From: Rhodoferax ferrireducens
GTDB taxonomy: Bacteria > Pseudomonadota > Gammaproteobacteria > Burkholderiales > Burkholderiaceae_C
NCBI RefSeq assembly: GCF_003347515.1
Contig: NZ_QEII01000269.1
Span: forward strand, 1 to 64,000
Reading direction: 5' to 3'
DNA: 64,000 nt
This document shows, in pieces, positions 46,675 to 54,326 of the stretch (its first letter is position 1; the number at the start of each line of letters is the position of its first letter). The notes under the pieces were generated by a model. That model was not told where the DNA came from. It made no database searches and saw only the letters and a list, made by a program, of their open reading frames with translations. The translations under genes and the position numbers were made by a program.

Positions 46675-47295
46675 ATGAGCCTTGATATCCAGCTGATCCA
46701 GCTGTCCAGCCCCAGCCACGTGCTGCTGCGCCAGCTGCATCTGAACGTGCCCAGCGGCGTCATTCACACCGTGATGGGCGCCAGCGGCGCGGGCAAGTCG
46801 AGTCTGCTGGCGGCCATTTGTGGCACTTTGCCGGACGGCATGGCGTTTGAGGGCAGTGTTGCCCTCGATGGCAGGCGCATCGACCACTTGCCCACCGAAC
46901 GGCGCCATGTTGGCATCCTGTTTCAGGACGATCTGCTGTTCGCCCACATGACGGTGGCGGAGAACCTGCTGTTTGCCGTGCCGCCCGGCGCCCGGGCTGC
47001 GCGTGCGGCATGTGTGGCGCGGGGCCTGCAGGATCTGGAAATGCAGACCTTTACCGACGCCGATCCGGCCACGCTCTCGGGCGGTCAACGGGCCCGCGTG
47101 GCGCTGATGCGGGCGCTGCTAGCACAGCCCCGGGCGCTGTTGCTGGACGAACCCTTCTCCAAATTCGATGTCGCCCTGCGCCAGCGCATGCGCGACTTTG
47201 TGTTCGAACTCGTCAGAAAACGCCAAATTCCGGTACTGATGGTGACGCACGACGATGCCGACGTCGCCGACCCGGCCCACCTGACCCTTCTCTGA
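46675..47295 (+). CDS. ABC transporter ATP-binding protein (YnjD-like)
   Basis: ATG 46675 gives 206 residues with Walker A GASGAGKSSL, the Q-loop GILFQDDLLF, signature LSGGQRARVALMRALL, Walker B ALLLDEPFSKFD and the H-loop MVTHDDADV. It is short, as YnjD is. It is the ATPase for the YnjB/YnjC-like parts at 37.4 and 41.8 kb. It is followed after 28 bp by the ynjF-like gene. The longer frame starting at 46600 has no family similarity. Confidence 0.9.
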   Translation: MSLDIQLIQLSSPSHVLLRQLHLNVPSGVIHTVMGASGAGKSSLLAAICGTLPDGMAFEGSVALDGRRIDHLPTERRHVGILFQDDLLFAHMTVAENLLFAVPPGARAARAACVARGLQDLEMQTFTDADPATLSGGQRARVALMRALLAQPRALLLDEPFSKFDVALRQRMRDFVFELVRKRQIPVLMVTHDDADVADPAHLTLL

Positions 47296-47323
47296 CCCAT
47301 CGCTCACTCGCCAACCCTGCTCC

Positions 47324-47929
47324 ATGCTCGACCGTGCCGCCACCGCCCTGCTCAAACCGTTTGTGAACAGACTCGCCAAAGTCCTGCAGCGCTACGGTGT
47401 GTGCGCCAACCAAATCACGATCGCGGGTTTTTTAATCGGTCTGTCTGCTGCTCTTTTAATAGCTAATGGCGCTTATCTAACGGGGGCTTCAGCCATATTT
47501 ATCTCAAGACTATGCGATGCACTGGACGGCGCCGTGGCGCGCCTGACGCATCCCACCGACCGCGGCGGCTTTCTGGACATTGCGCTGGACTTTCTGTTTT
47601 ACGCCAGCATCCCGCTGGCGTTTGCGCTCAGTGACCCGGCCCGCAATGCCTTGCCCGCCGCAGTGCTGCTGGCGGCCTTTGTGGGCACGGGGTCGAGCTT
47701 TCTGGCGTTTGCGGTGATTGCGACCAAGCGCGGCATGACGAGCGTGGCCTACCCCGAGAAGTCGTTTTACTTCCTGGGCGGTCTGACGGAGGCCACGGAA
47801 ACCCTGGCCGTCTTCGCCGCCATGTGCTTCTGGCCGGCTTATTTCATTGAGCTGGCCTATGTGTTTGCCCTGCTGTGCGGCGTCACCGTGATTACCCGCC
47901 TGTGGTGGGGCTGGCGGGCTTTTTCATGA
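47324..47929 (+). CDS. CDP-alcohol phosphatidyltransferase (YnjF-like)
   Basis: The 201-residue membrane protein has five or six helices and the CDP-alcohol phosphotransferase motif DALDGAVARLTHPTDRGGFLD (D-G-x2-A-R-x8-G-x3-D). It makes an unknown phospholipid or related ester, as YnjF. Its place beside YnjD repeats the enterobacterial ynjBCDEF set, lacking YnjE. Its first transmembrane helix is encoded by a dispersed-repeat copy (47447-47507): ALLIANGAYLTGASAIF. Confidence 0.9.
   Translation: MLDRAATALLKPFVNRLAKVLQRYGVCANQITIAGFLIGLSAALLIANGAYLTGASAIFISRLCDALDGAVARLTHPTDRGGFLDIALDFLFYASIPLAFALSDPARNALPAAVLLAAFVGTGSSFLAFAVIATKRGMTSVAYPEKSFYFLGGLTEATETLAVFAAMCFWPAYFIELAYVFALLCGVTVITRLWWGWRAFS
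47447..47507 (+). repeat. Dispersed repeat copy F (encodes a transmembrane helix)
   Basis: GCTGCTCTTTTAATAGCT, then GGCGCTTATC and AACGGGGGCTTCAGCC. It is translated in the shared frame as the first membrane helix of the YnjF-like protein. Confidence 0.8.
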
Positions 47930-47967
47930 GGCCCGAGTTTTGCGTCACGGACTGACGCATTGTCGAG

Positions 47968-48459
47968 CTAACCGTCTTCGCCGTCTGTGAGACGGTCGTC
48001 GCGCTCACGCAGCAGCCAGTAAACCAGCCCGAGGACCAGGGTTGCGCCCGCCAGCGCAGCAATGGTGCTCGCGCTCGTGGCTTTGGTATCAAGAATGACG
48101 AACTTGCGACCCAACGCGATGAGCGAGATGAGCACGACGGTCTTGACCTGGACGAGGCTCGATCGCCGTAGTGCAACGCGAATGATCGAATGCTTGAATT
48201 CCATGGCGATGAGCAGCGTCATGATCATGCCAAAGAGCGCTTGAAAGGCTTCATGGTCCAGTGGATCGATGGCACCGCTCACCAACAGCGGGACGATGCG
48301 AATGAGCAGTTGCACGAGAGCCAGAGCGATGACCACTGCGATCACGAGACTGAGAACAATCGCCACAACCTGCTCGAAGCGCTCGTACAGTGACAGGAGT
48401 GGCCATTGCTCACGTGTTTCCGCCAGGAGTTTTTGGGACGCGTGATGTTTGGTTGCCAT
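47968..48459 (-). CDS. PsiE-family membrane protein
   Basis: The 163-residue protein has four membrane helices (VVAIVLSLVIAVVIALALVQLLIR, FGMIMTLLIAMEFKHSI, VKTVVLISLIALGRKFVIL, TIAALAGATLVLGLVYWLL) in the arrangement of phosphate-starvation-inducible PsiE proteins, including the EFKHSIIRVALRR loop. No Pho box was found in its 141-bp upstream gap. Function unknown. Confidence 0.8.
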   Translation of the reverse strand: MATKHHASQKLLAETREQWPLLSLYERFEQVVAIVLSLVIAVVIALALVQLLIRIVPLLVSGAIDPLDHEAFQALFGMIMTLLIAMEFKHSIIRVALRRSSLVQVKTVVLISLIALGRKFVILDTKATSASTIAALAGATLVLGLVYWLLRERDDRLTDGEDG

Positions 48460-48600
48460 TTGTCGCTCCGTTCTTGGTTTGCGTTCTAATTTTTAAGATG
48501 AGAGGCGTGACCCACGCTTGCCGGGGCAGGTCCTCTCGATTGAAAGGCTACGGCGCACTATCGGGTGCATCCATTGACCAGTTTCGGCGTCATTGCCAAC

Positions 48601-49050
48601 CTACTCTTCCATCATCTCGAACCCAAGCAGTCGTTCGATCTTGGTAACACGCTTTGCATTTATCTCTGACCTGTTCTGTTGGTGAACAGAATTCGAAAGG
48701 CCAATCAATTCCTTCGATGCCTCGAAAGCATCTTTCCGCATCGGCAGGAAACCCTGGGAGACCGTAGCCCAGCGGTCATAGAAAGGTACAGAGCCCAACT
48801 TGGAACGCAAATCGCAAGTCGACTTCCGAAATGCCTCGGCCGCTTTATCTTCTCCGGCGCAGTCGCCGACTGGTGTGAAGACAGCTTGCGCGTGGAACAC
48901 AAGCGCGTGCCGAATTTCACCCAGGAGCTTCTTCAGGTCTTGGACCGGCTCAATAACCAATTTCCCGAGAAGCTGACTTGCCACGAAAACAGCAATGGCT
49001 CCAATGGCTGTAAAAGATGATGTCAGCAAAATTTTAGTGAGATCGTCCAT
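48601..49050 (-). CDS. Membrane-anchored protein of unknown function
   Basis: The 149-residue protein has one N-terminal membrane helix (SFTAIGAIAVFVASQLLGKLV). A helical soluble part follows (KLLGEIRHALVFHAQAV, DKAAEAFRKSTCDLRSKLG). No domain is recognised. The start is preceded by an AAGGGGGCAGGGGC stretch. It stands alone between the PsiE gene and the brn operon. Confidence 0.5.
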   Translation of the reverse strand: MDDLTKILLTSSFTAIGAIAVFVASQLLGKLVIEPVQDLKKLLGEIRHALVFHAQAVFTPVGDCAGEDKAAEAFRKSTCDLRSKLGSVPFYDRWATVSQGFLPMRKDAFEASKELIGLSNSVHQQNRSEINAKRVTKIERLLGFEMMEE

Positions 49051-49144
49051 GCCCCTGCCCCCTTAACGAAAATAATTGGCGACAAAAATTATGAGGTAGC
49101 GTAACTGCCGGATGCCCTTGGACGTTCCATTTGAATGACACATG

Positions 49145-49654
49145 TTAAGGCTCATAGTCTTGGTGAACCAGGGTCACCGGCAATCTCAAGGAAAGCCATA
49201 ACTGTTCGACAGATAAGGAATGATTAGCCCCACACACGAGCAAGGTCGGCCATTCTTCTCGCGCCAGAATACGACCAATCCAGCAGCGCTCGCGCACGCC
49301 GTCGCCAAGTGTGTTGAACGCATCTCGAAATCGACGACCTCCATCTGAAAAGTTGCCGCCGATCACTATATTTAGCATCGGACCATCGTCCAGCGATAGT
49401 GCCGCCCGCTGTTCAGGTTCGAGATCAATGTTGTGATGCCCGATCGACAGCTTCTCTGCCACGCGCATTCCGATGGTGGTAGTAACGCCATGGTACGCAA
49501 GCCCCGTTGCGCTCATCTCCTCCGCGATACGTGCGATCTTTTCGCAGGCGCAAATGCGGTGGAGCTCCATTTGAAAAGCCGCAGTCTTCGCCTCATCCAC
49601 AGTGCCGCATTGCAACGTATGCGACGTGCCGAGAATAAAAAGAGCGGGACTCAC
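49145..49654 (-). CDS. Unknown protein with TraB/TIKI-like motifs, downstream of brnTA
   Basis: The 169-residue protein starts at GTG 49654. It opens FILGTSHTLQCG, has a central IAEEM segment, then RERCWIGRILAREEW, and VCGANHSLSVEQLW near the end. A GTSH start, a central Arg/Glu helix and a GxxH near the C-terminus recall the TraB/PrgY/TIKI superfamily of hydrolase-like proteins, but at a much smaller size; that link is inference. It starts 16 bp after brnA, so it is a third gene of the toxin-antitoxin operon. Confidence 0.55.
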   Translation of the reverse strand: MSPALFILGTSHTLQCGTVDEAKTAAFQMELHRICACEKIARIAEEMSATGLAYHGVTTTIGMRVAEKLSIGHHNIDLEPEQRAALSLDDGPMLNIVIGGNFSDGGRRFRDAFNTLGDGVRERCWIGRILAREEWPTLLVCGANHSLSVEQLWLSLRLPVTLVHQDYEP

Positions 49655-49670
49655 CGTGCACGACCGAAGT

Positions 49671-49940
49671 TCAGCGTTGCGCGGTACCTGCGCGCGTTCG
49701 TTGGAACGGCAAGCTGGAAGCGCTTGCTTCCAAGCGCTCAGCCAGCCAGACCTTGATCACTGACTGCCGCGTAACACCCATTTTGCTGGCCTCCCGGTCC
49801 AAAGAATCAATCATCCAGGTGGGAAAATCGACATTCACGCGCTTTTGCTCCTGCAAAACGCGTTTGGCTTTGGATAAATCCGAGGACGTTGAGATGTCGA
49901 CACCCTCGTCAAATCGTTGCTCGAAATCTTTAGCTTTCAT
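49671..49940 (-). CDS. brnA: BrnA-family antitoxin
   Basis: The 89-residue protein has a disordered N-terminus that would wrap the toxin and a C-terminal ribbon-helix-helix DNA-binding domain (QKRVNVDFPTWMIDSLDREASKMGVTRQSVIKVWLAERLE). It overlaps brnT by 11 nt, the standard toxin-first order of brnTA modules. It should neutralise BrnT and, with it, repress the operon through the inverted repeat at 50192-50207. Confidence 0.88.
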   Translation of the reverse strand: MKAKDFEQRFDEGVDISTSSDLSKAKRVLQEQKRVNVDFPTWMIDSLDREASKMGVTRQSVIKVWLAERLEASASSLPFQRTRAGTAQR

Positions 49941-50193
49941 ACAGTGCCACCTCTTCTGTGCGTGCGCGACGAACGGATCTCAATCGAATATTGCTCCCCC
50001 GGTAGGTAATGACGGCGGACCAATGTTTCCCATCAATAAGCCCAATCACCAGATATCGCGGTTCGTCATCAGTCTTTGCCGGAATCTCCAGCAGCATCGG
50101 GTCATTCCAGAGGTACTGAGCCTCCACAAAGTCAATGCCGTGCTTTGAACGATTGGATTCACTTTTTACGGCATCAAATTCAAAGACGTTCAT
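49930..50193 (-). CDS. brnT: BrnT-family ribonuclease toxin
   Basis: ATG 50193 gives 87 residues starting MNVFEFDAVKSESNRSKHGIDFVEA, the BrnT signature with the conserved K-H-G-I-D-F motif, then LVIGLIDGKHWSAVITYRGSNIRLRSVRRA. BrnT is a RelE-like RNase of Brucella and relatives that inhibits translation. A longer frame starts at 50301 but the family begins here. An ATAGT/ACTAT operator overlaps the start. Confidence 0.9.
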   Translation of the reverse strand: MNVFEFDAVKSESNRSKHGIDFVEAQYLWNDPMLLEIPAKTDDEPRYLVIGLIDGKHWSAVITYRGSNIRLRSVRRARTEEVALYES

Positions 50194-50207
50194 AGTATAT
50201 AAACTAT
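50192..50207. promoter_or_regulatory. Inverted repeat at the brnT start, probable autoregulatory operator
   Basis: ATAGT (50192-50196) and ACTAT (50203-50207) form a 5-bp inverted repeat around an AT-rich centre that resembles a -10 element and overlaps the brnT start codon. RHH antitoxins of this kind repress their own operon at such sites. Confidence 0.5.
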
Positions 50208-50260
50208 ACCGTAATTGGTGCCAATTCACCAATCCGCTGGCTTCACCTGGAACCTGTGCC

Positions 50261-52447
50261 ATGAACAAGAAAAAAGCCATTCTGCTGCTGGTGCTGGCCA
50301 CCTTGGTCGTGCTGTATTTCGCGCTGGACCTGGGCCGCTTCCTGAGCCTGGACTACCTCAAGCAGAGCCAGGCCGCTTTCGAGCGCCTGTACGCCGCCAA
50401 ACCATTGCTGGTAATCGGCACTTACTTTGTCATTTACGTCGCCACCACCGCCTTGTCCTTCCCCGGTGCCGTGATCTTGACGCTGGCCGGCGGCGCCATC
50501 TTTGGCCTGGGCTGGGGCACGCTGATCGTGTCCTTTGCCTCCAGCCTGGGCGCCACGCTGGCCTTTCTGGCGGCGCGCTTTGTGCTGCGCGACAGCATCG
50601 AGGCCCGCTTTGGCCAGCGCCTGGCCGAGTTCAACCGGGGTGTGAAACGCGAGGGCGCCTTCTACCTGTTTACCCTGCGCCTGGTGCCGCTGGTACCGTT
50701 CTTTGTCATCAACCTGGCGATGGGGCTGACGCAGATGAAGGCCGCCACCTTTTATTGGGTCAGCCAGCTCGGCATGCTGGCCGGCACCGTGGTCTATGTG
50801 AATGCCGGCACACAACTGGCGCGGCTGGACTCGCTGCAGGGCATCCTGAGCCCGGCCTTGCTGGGCTCCTTCGTCTTGCTGGGCCTCTTTCCGCTGCTGG
50901 CGCGCCAGGTCACAGAACTGCTCAAACGCCGTCAGGTCTATGCGCGCTGGAAACACCTGAAACCCGCCAGATTTGACCGCAACCTGATCGTGATTGGTGG
51001 CGGTGCCGGCGGCCTGGTGGCCGCCTATATTGGCGTCGCCGTCAAGGCCCGGGTCACGCTGGTCGAAGCCCACAAAATGGGCGGCGACTGCCTGAACTAT
51101 GGCTGCGTGCCGAGCAAGGCCCTGATCAAGAGCGCCCGGCTGGCGCATCAGATGCAGCACGGTGCACAGTACGGCCTGGCCGACACCGCGCCCGTCTTCA
51201 GCTTCAAGGCGGTCATGCAGCGGATTCACGCGGTGATCGCCGCGATCGAGCCGCACGACAGCGTGGCGCGTTACACCGAATTGGGTGTAGAGGTGCTGCA
51301 GGGCTACGCCAAAATCGTGAATCCCTGGACGGTGGAGATCACGCTCAAGCCCAGCGGCAGCGGACCGCACGCCGCGCCGCAAGTGCAGCGACTGACGACG
51401 CGCGCCATCGTGATTGCTGCCGGCGCGCGCCCCTTTGTGCCGCCTCTGCCCGGCATCGAGGAGGTGGGTTTTGTGACCAGCGACACGCTGTGGGACGCCT
51501 TCGCCCAGCTGGATGCGGTGCCGAAGCGCCTGGTGGTGCTGGGCGGCGGGCCGATCGGTTGCGAGCTGGCGCAAAGCTTCCAGCGCCTGGGCGCGCAAGT
51601 GACACAAATCGAGATGGCGCCGCGCCTGCTGCTGCGCGAGGATGCGGACGTGTCGGCGCTGGCGCAGCAGTCGCTGCAGGCCGACGGCGTGCGCGTGTTG
51701 ACCGGGCACCAGGCGCTACGCTGCGAGAAGTCGATGGAGGCCAAAACACTCATCGTGGAACATGAAGGTCAGGAGATACGCATCGAGTTCGACGCCCTGC
51801 TGTGCGCCGTCGGCCGCGTGGCGCGACTCTCCGGCTACGGGCTGGAAGAACTGGGCATCGAGACCGGGCGCACCGTGCAAACCAACGCCTACCTGGAAAC
51901 CATTTACCCCAATATCTTCGCCGCCGGCGACGTGGCCGGGCCGTACCAGTTCACCCATGTGGCGGCGCACCAGGCCTGGTACGCCGCGGTCAATGCGCTG
52001 TTTGGTATCTTCAAGAAATTCAAGGCCGATTACACGGTGATCCCCTGGGCCACCTTCATCGACCCCGAGGTGGCGCGCGTCGGCCTGAATGAACAGGAGG
52101 CAAAGGAGAAGAATATCGCTTATGAAGTCACGAAATACGACATGGGCGAGCTGGACCGTGCCATCGCCGACAGCCAGGCGCACGGCTTTGTGAAGGTGCT
52201 CACGGTGCCAGGCAAGGACAAAATTCTGGGCGTCACCATCGTCGGCCCGCAGGCCGGCGACTTGCTGGCCGAGTACGTGCTGGCCATGAAGCACGGCCTG
52301 GGCCTGAACAAGATTCTGGGCACCATCCACACCTACCCCACGCTGTCCGAGGCCAACAAATACGCGGCCGGCGCCTGGAAGCGGACGCACCAGCCCGAGC
52401 GCTTGCTGGCGTGGGTCGCCCGATATCACCAGTGGCGGCGCGGTTGA
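50261..52447 (+). CDS. TVP38/TMEM64 membrane domain fused to a pyridine nucleotide-disulfide oxidoreductase
   Basis: ATG 50261 gives 728 residues. An N-terminal SNARE-associated (DedA-like) domain of about 230 residues has six membrane helices and the family motif around FPGAVILTLAGGAIFGLGWG. A full flavoprotein follows: GGGAGGLVAAYIG (FAD), GGDCLNYGCVPSKALI (redox CxxxxC), GGGPIGCELAQSF (NAD(P)) and a C-terminal dimer domain with GPQAGDLLAEY. Such fusions are known. The pair may couple a membrane lipid or thiol process to reducing power. The substrate is unknown. Confidence 0.9.
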   Translation: MNKKKAILLLVLATLVVLYFALDLGRFLSLDYLKQSQAAFERLYAAKPLLVIGTYFVIYVATTALSFPGAVILTLAGGAIFGLGWGTLIVSFASSLGATLAFLAARFVLRDSIEARFGQRLAEFNRGVKREGAFYLFTLRLVPLVPFFVINLAMGLTQMKAATFYWVSQLGMLAGTVVYVNAGTQLARLDSLQGILSPALLGSFVLLGLFPLLARQVTELLKRRQVYARWKHLKPARFDRNLIVIGGGAGGLVAAYIGVAVKARVTLVEAHKMGGDCLNYGCVPSKALIKSARLAHQMQHGAQYGLADTAPVFSFKAVMQRIHAVIAAIEPHDSVARYTELGVEVLQGYAKIVNPWTVEITLKPSGSGPHAAPQVQRLTTRAIVIAAGARPFVPPLPGIEEVGFVTSDTLWDAFAQLDAVPKRLVVLGGGPIGCELAQSFQRLGAQVTQIEMAPRLLLREDADVSALAQQSLQADGVRVLTGHQALRCEKSMEAKTLIVEHEGQEIRIEFDALLCAVGRVARLSGYGLEELGIETGRTVQTNAYLETIYPNIFAAGDVAGPYQFTHVAAHQAWYAAVNALFGIFKKFKADYTVIPWATFIDPEVARVGLNEQEAKEKNIAYEVTKYDMGELDRAIADSQAHGFVKVLTVPGKDKILGVTIVGPQAGDLLAEYVLAMKHGLGLNKILGTIHTYPTLSEANKYAAGAWKRTHQPERLLAWVARYHQWRRG

Positions 52448-53173
52448 TGATGCGACGCCACGCCAAGCGGGACCGGTATGCTACATTTTTAATAGCTGTC
52501 TGCGCACTAGAGACGGGGGCTACAGCCTCATTTTCTCAAAATTTAACGATACCGACCGGGTTTGGAACAGCGCCACCGTCCGTGTTGGCGTCCTTTGCCA
52601 TGGCCGGCTCGACCGCACTCAACCCGGCTTGGCGGCGAAACCGTCCTGCAAGTCGGCACCGACAAGTCTTATGGCGTGTTGACCCACGCATGGCAAGGTC
52701 CACCCCCGGCGCAACTGGCATGGCGCTGGCGTGTGGACCAGCCGCTGGCGCGCGCCGATCTGGCCACCAAGACCGGTGACGACGCCGCGCTCAAGGTCTG
52801 CGTCATGTTCGACCAGCCTGGCGCGGACATCCCCTTGCTGCAGCGCGCTAGTCTGGCGCTGGCGCGCGCCGCCACCGGCCAGGATATGCCCAGCGCCACC
52901 CTGTGCTATGTGTGGGACAGCCGCTACCCCGCCGGTACCCACGGCGCCAACCCCTACACGGCCCGCGTGCGCTACATCGTGCTGGACGGTCGCGGGGCGG
53001 CACCGTGCCAGTGGCTGACGCAGCGGCGCCAGGTGGCCGACGATTTTCAGCAGCTGTTCGGCGGAGAAAGCCCGCACACACCATCCGTGATTGCGGTGGC
53101 GGTGGGCGCGGACAGCGACAATACCCAAGACAAAAGCTTGGCCTACCTTAGCCATCTGCGTTGGCTTCCTTAG
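52447..53173 (+). CDS. DUF3047 exported protein with an apparent frameshift
   Basis: The DUF3047 domain is clear from about 52590 (WRPLPWPARPHSTRLGG, VLQVGTDKSYGVLTHAW, LAWRWRVDQPLA, LCYVWDSRYPAGT, RYIVLDGRG, DFQQLFGGE). The domain frame has a stop at 52544 and only a TTG start at 52562. The signal peptide (ATFLIAVCALETGATASFS) lies in another frame from ATG 52447. Loss of one base in the run GGGTTT (52558-52563) would join them. This may be a real pseudogene, a sequencing error in a homopolymer, or two separate frames. The signal peptide is a dispersed-repeat copy (52480-52541). The ATG overlaps the stop of the fusion gene. Confidence 0.6.
52480..52541 (+). repeat. Dispersed repeat copy G (best-preserved copy)
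   Basis: GCTACATTTTTAATAGC, then TGTCTGCGCACTAGA, GACGGGGGCTACAGCC and TCATTTTCTCAAAA. It is read in the shared frame as FLIAVCALETGATASFS. Confidence 0.85.
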
Positions 53174-53212
53174 CGTGAAAGTTAGGTCAATCCTCACCCC
53201 GGACTCCAACTC

Positions 53213-54316
53213 ATGAAACATCTGGTCCTGCTTGGCGCTGGCCACGCCCACATTCACGTGCTGTCCACACTGGCAACCCAGCCTCTGCCCGGTGTTCAGA
53301 TCACATTGGTCGCGCCCTATCCGCGCCAGCTGTATTCGGGCATGGTGCCGGGTTTTGTGGCCGGGCACTATGCGCTGGAGGACTGCGTGATTCAGCTCGA
53401 ACCACTGCTGAAAAACACCGGCATCCGCTGGCTGGCGCGCAGCGCCACGGCGCTGGATGCCGACGCCCGCAGCCTCACCCTGGACGACGGCAGCGCGCTC
53501 AGTTTTGACTGGCTGTCGGTCAACACCGGACCGGTGCAGGACCGCAAGCAGATTGAACAGCTGATGCCAGGCGCCCGTGAACATGGCCTGTTTCTGCGCC
53601 CGATCGAGGCCTTTGGCGCGTTGTGGCCGCGCGTGACCGAGCTGGCGCAAAGCCAGGCCCTGCGCGTGGCGGTCATCGGCGGCGGTGCGGCCGGCATCGA
53701 ACTGGCCATGGCCATCCGGCACCGGCTGCCGACCTCTTCCGTCACCCTCGTCACCGGTGAGGCCGCCCTGGGCGCCAACTACACACCGGCCGTGCAACAA
53801 CGCCTGGCCAATGCCCTGACGCAGCGCGGCATCACCATCCTGTCCGACTCGGCCGTGGGCATTCAATTGGGCGAGGTGGCGCTGGCCAGCGGCGCCCGGC
53901 TGGCCTGTGACGTGCCCTTGATTGCCACCGGCGCGCAGGCCCCGGCCTGGCTGGTGGGCAGTGGGCTGGCGCTGGACGAACAGGGTTTCATCGCGGTGGA
54001 CGCCTGCCAGCGCTCCTGCAGCCATGCCTATGTCTTCGCCGCCGGCGATGTCAGCACACGCGTGGACCAGCCATTGGCGCGCAGCGGCGTCTACGCGGTG
54101 CGCGCCGGGCCGGCCTTGCTCAAGAATCTGGCCGCCGCCGTCGCCGGCCTGGAGCCCAGTCCGCACCTGCCGCCCGCCAATACCTTGAACCTGCTGTCCT
54201 GCGGCGACGAAGAGGCGATCGCCAGCTGGGGGCCATTTTCAGCGCAGGGACGCTGGGTGTGGCGCCTGAAGGACTGGATTGACCGCTCGTTCATCAAGCG
54301 CTATCGCCGGGACTGA
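53213..54316 (+). CDS. SelD-associated pyridine nucleotide-disulfide oxidoreductase
   Basis: The 367-residue flavoprotein starts MKHLVLLGAGHAHIHVLS, a feature of the family that occurs fused to or beside SelD. A substrate-side segment follows (LYSGMVPGFVAGHY), then a second Rossmann motif VIGGGAAGIELAMAI and VFAAGDVS near the C-terminus. In other bacteria this protein is the N-terminal part of a fusion with selenophosphate synthase; here selD is 1.9 kb away. A role in selenium or other redox supply is inferred. It converges with the crystallin-fold gene. Confidence 0.85.
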   Translation: MKHLVLLGAGHAHIHVLSTLATQPLPGVQITLVAPYPRQLYSGMVPGFVAGHYALEDCVIQLEPLLKNTGIRWLARSATALDADARSLTLDDGSALSFDWLSVNTGPVQDRKQIEQLMPGAREHGLFLRPIEAFGALWPRVTELAQSQALRVAVIGGGAAGIELAMAIRHRLPTSSVTLVTGEAALGANYTPAVQQRLANALTQRGITILSDSAVGIQLGEVALASGARLACDVPLIATGAQAPAWLVGSGLALDEQGFIAVDACQRSCSHAYVFAAGDVSTRVDQPLARSGVYAVRAGPALLKNLAAAVAGLEPSPHLPPANTLNLLSCGDEEAIASWGPFSAQGRWVWRLKDWIDRSFIKRYRRD

Positions 54317-54326
54317 GCGCTGGCGC

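Noticed and set aside
50243..51709. A 488-codon minus-strand frame opposite the TVP38 fusion
   Set aside because: It is fully antisense to a certain gene, with Gln/His/Gly-rich composition typical of a shadow.
52619..54166. A 515-codon minus-strand frame
   Set aside because: It is antisense to the DUF3047 domain and the SelD-associated oxidoreductase, both clear; no family match.
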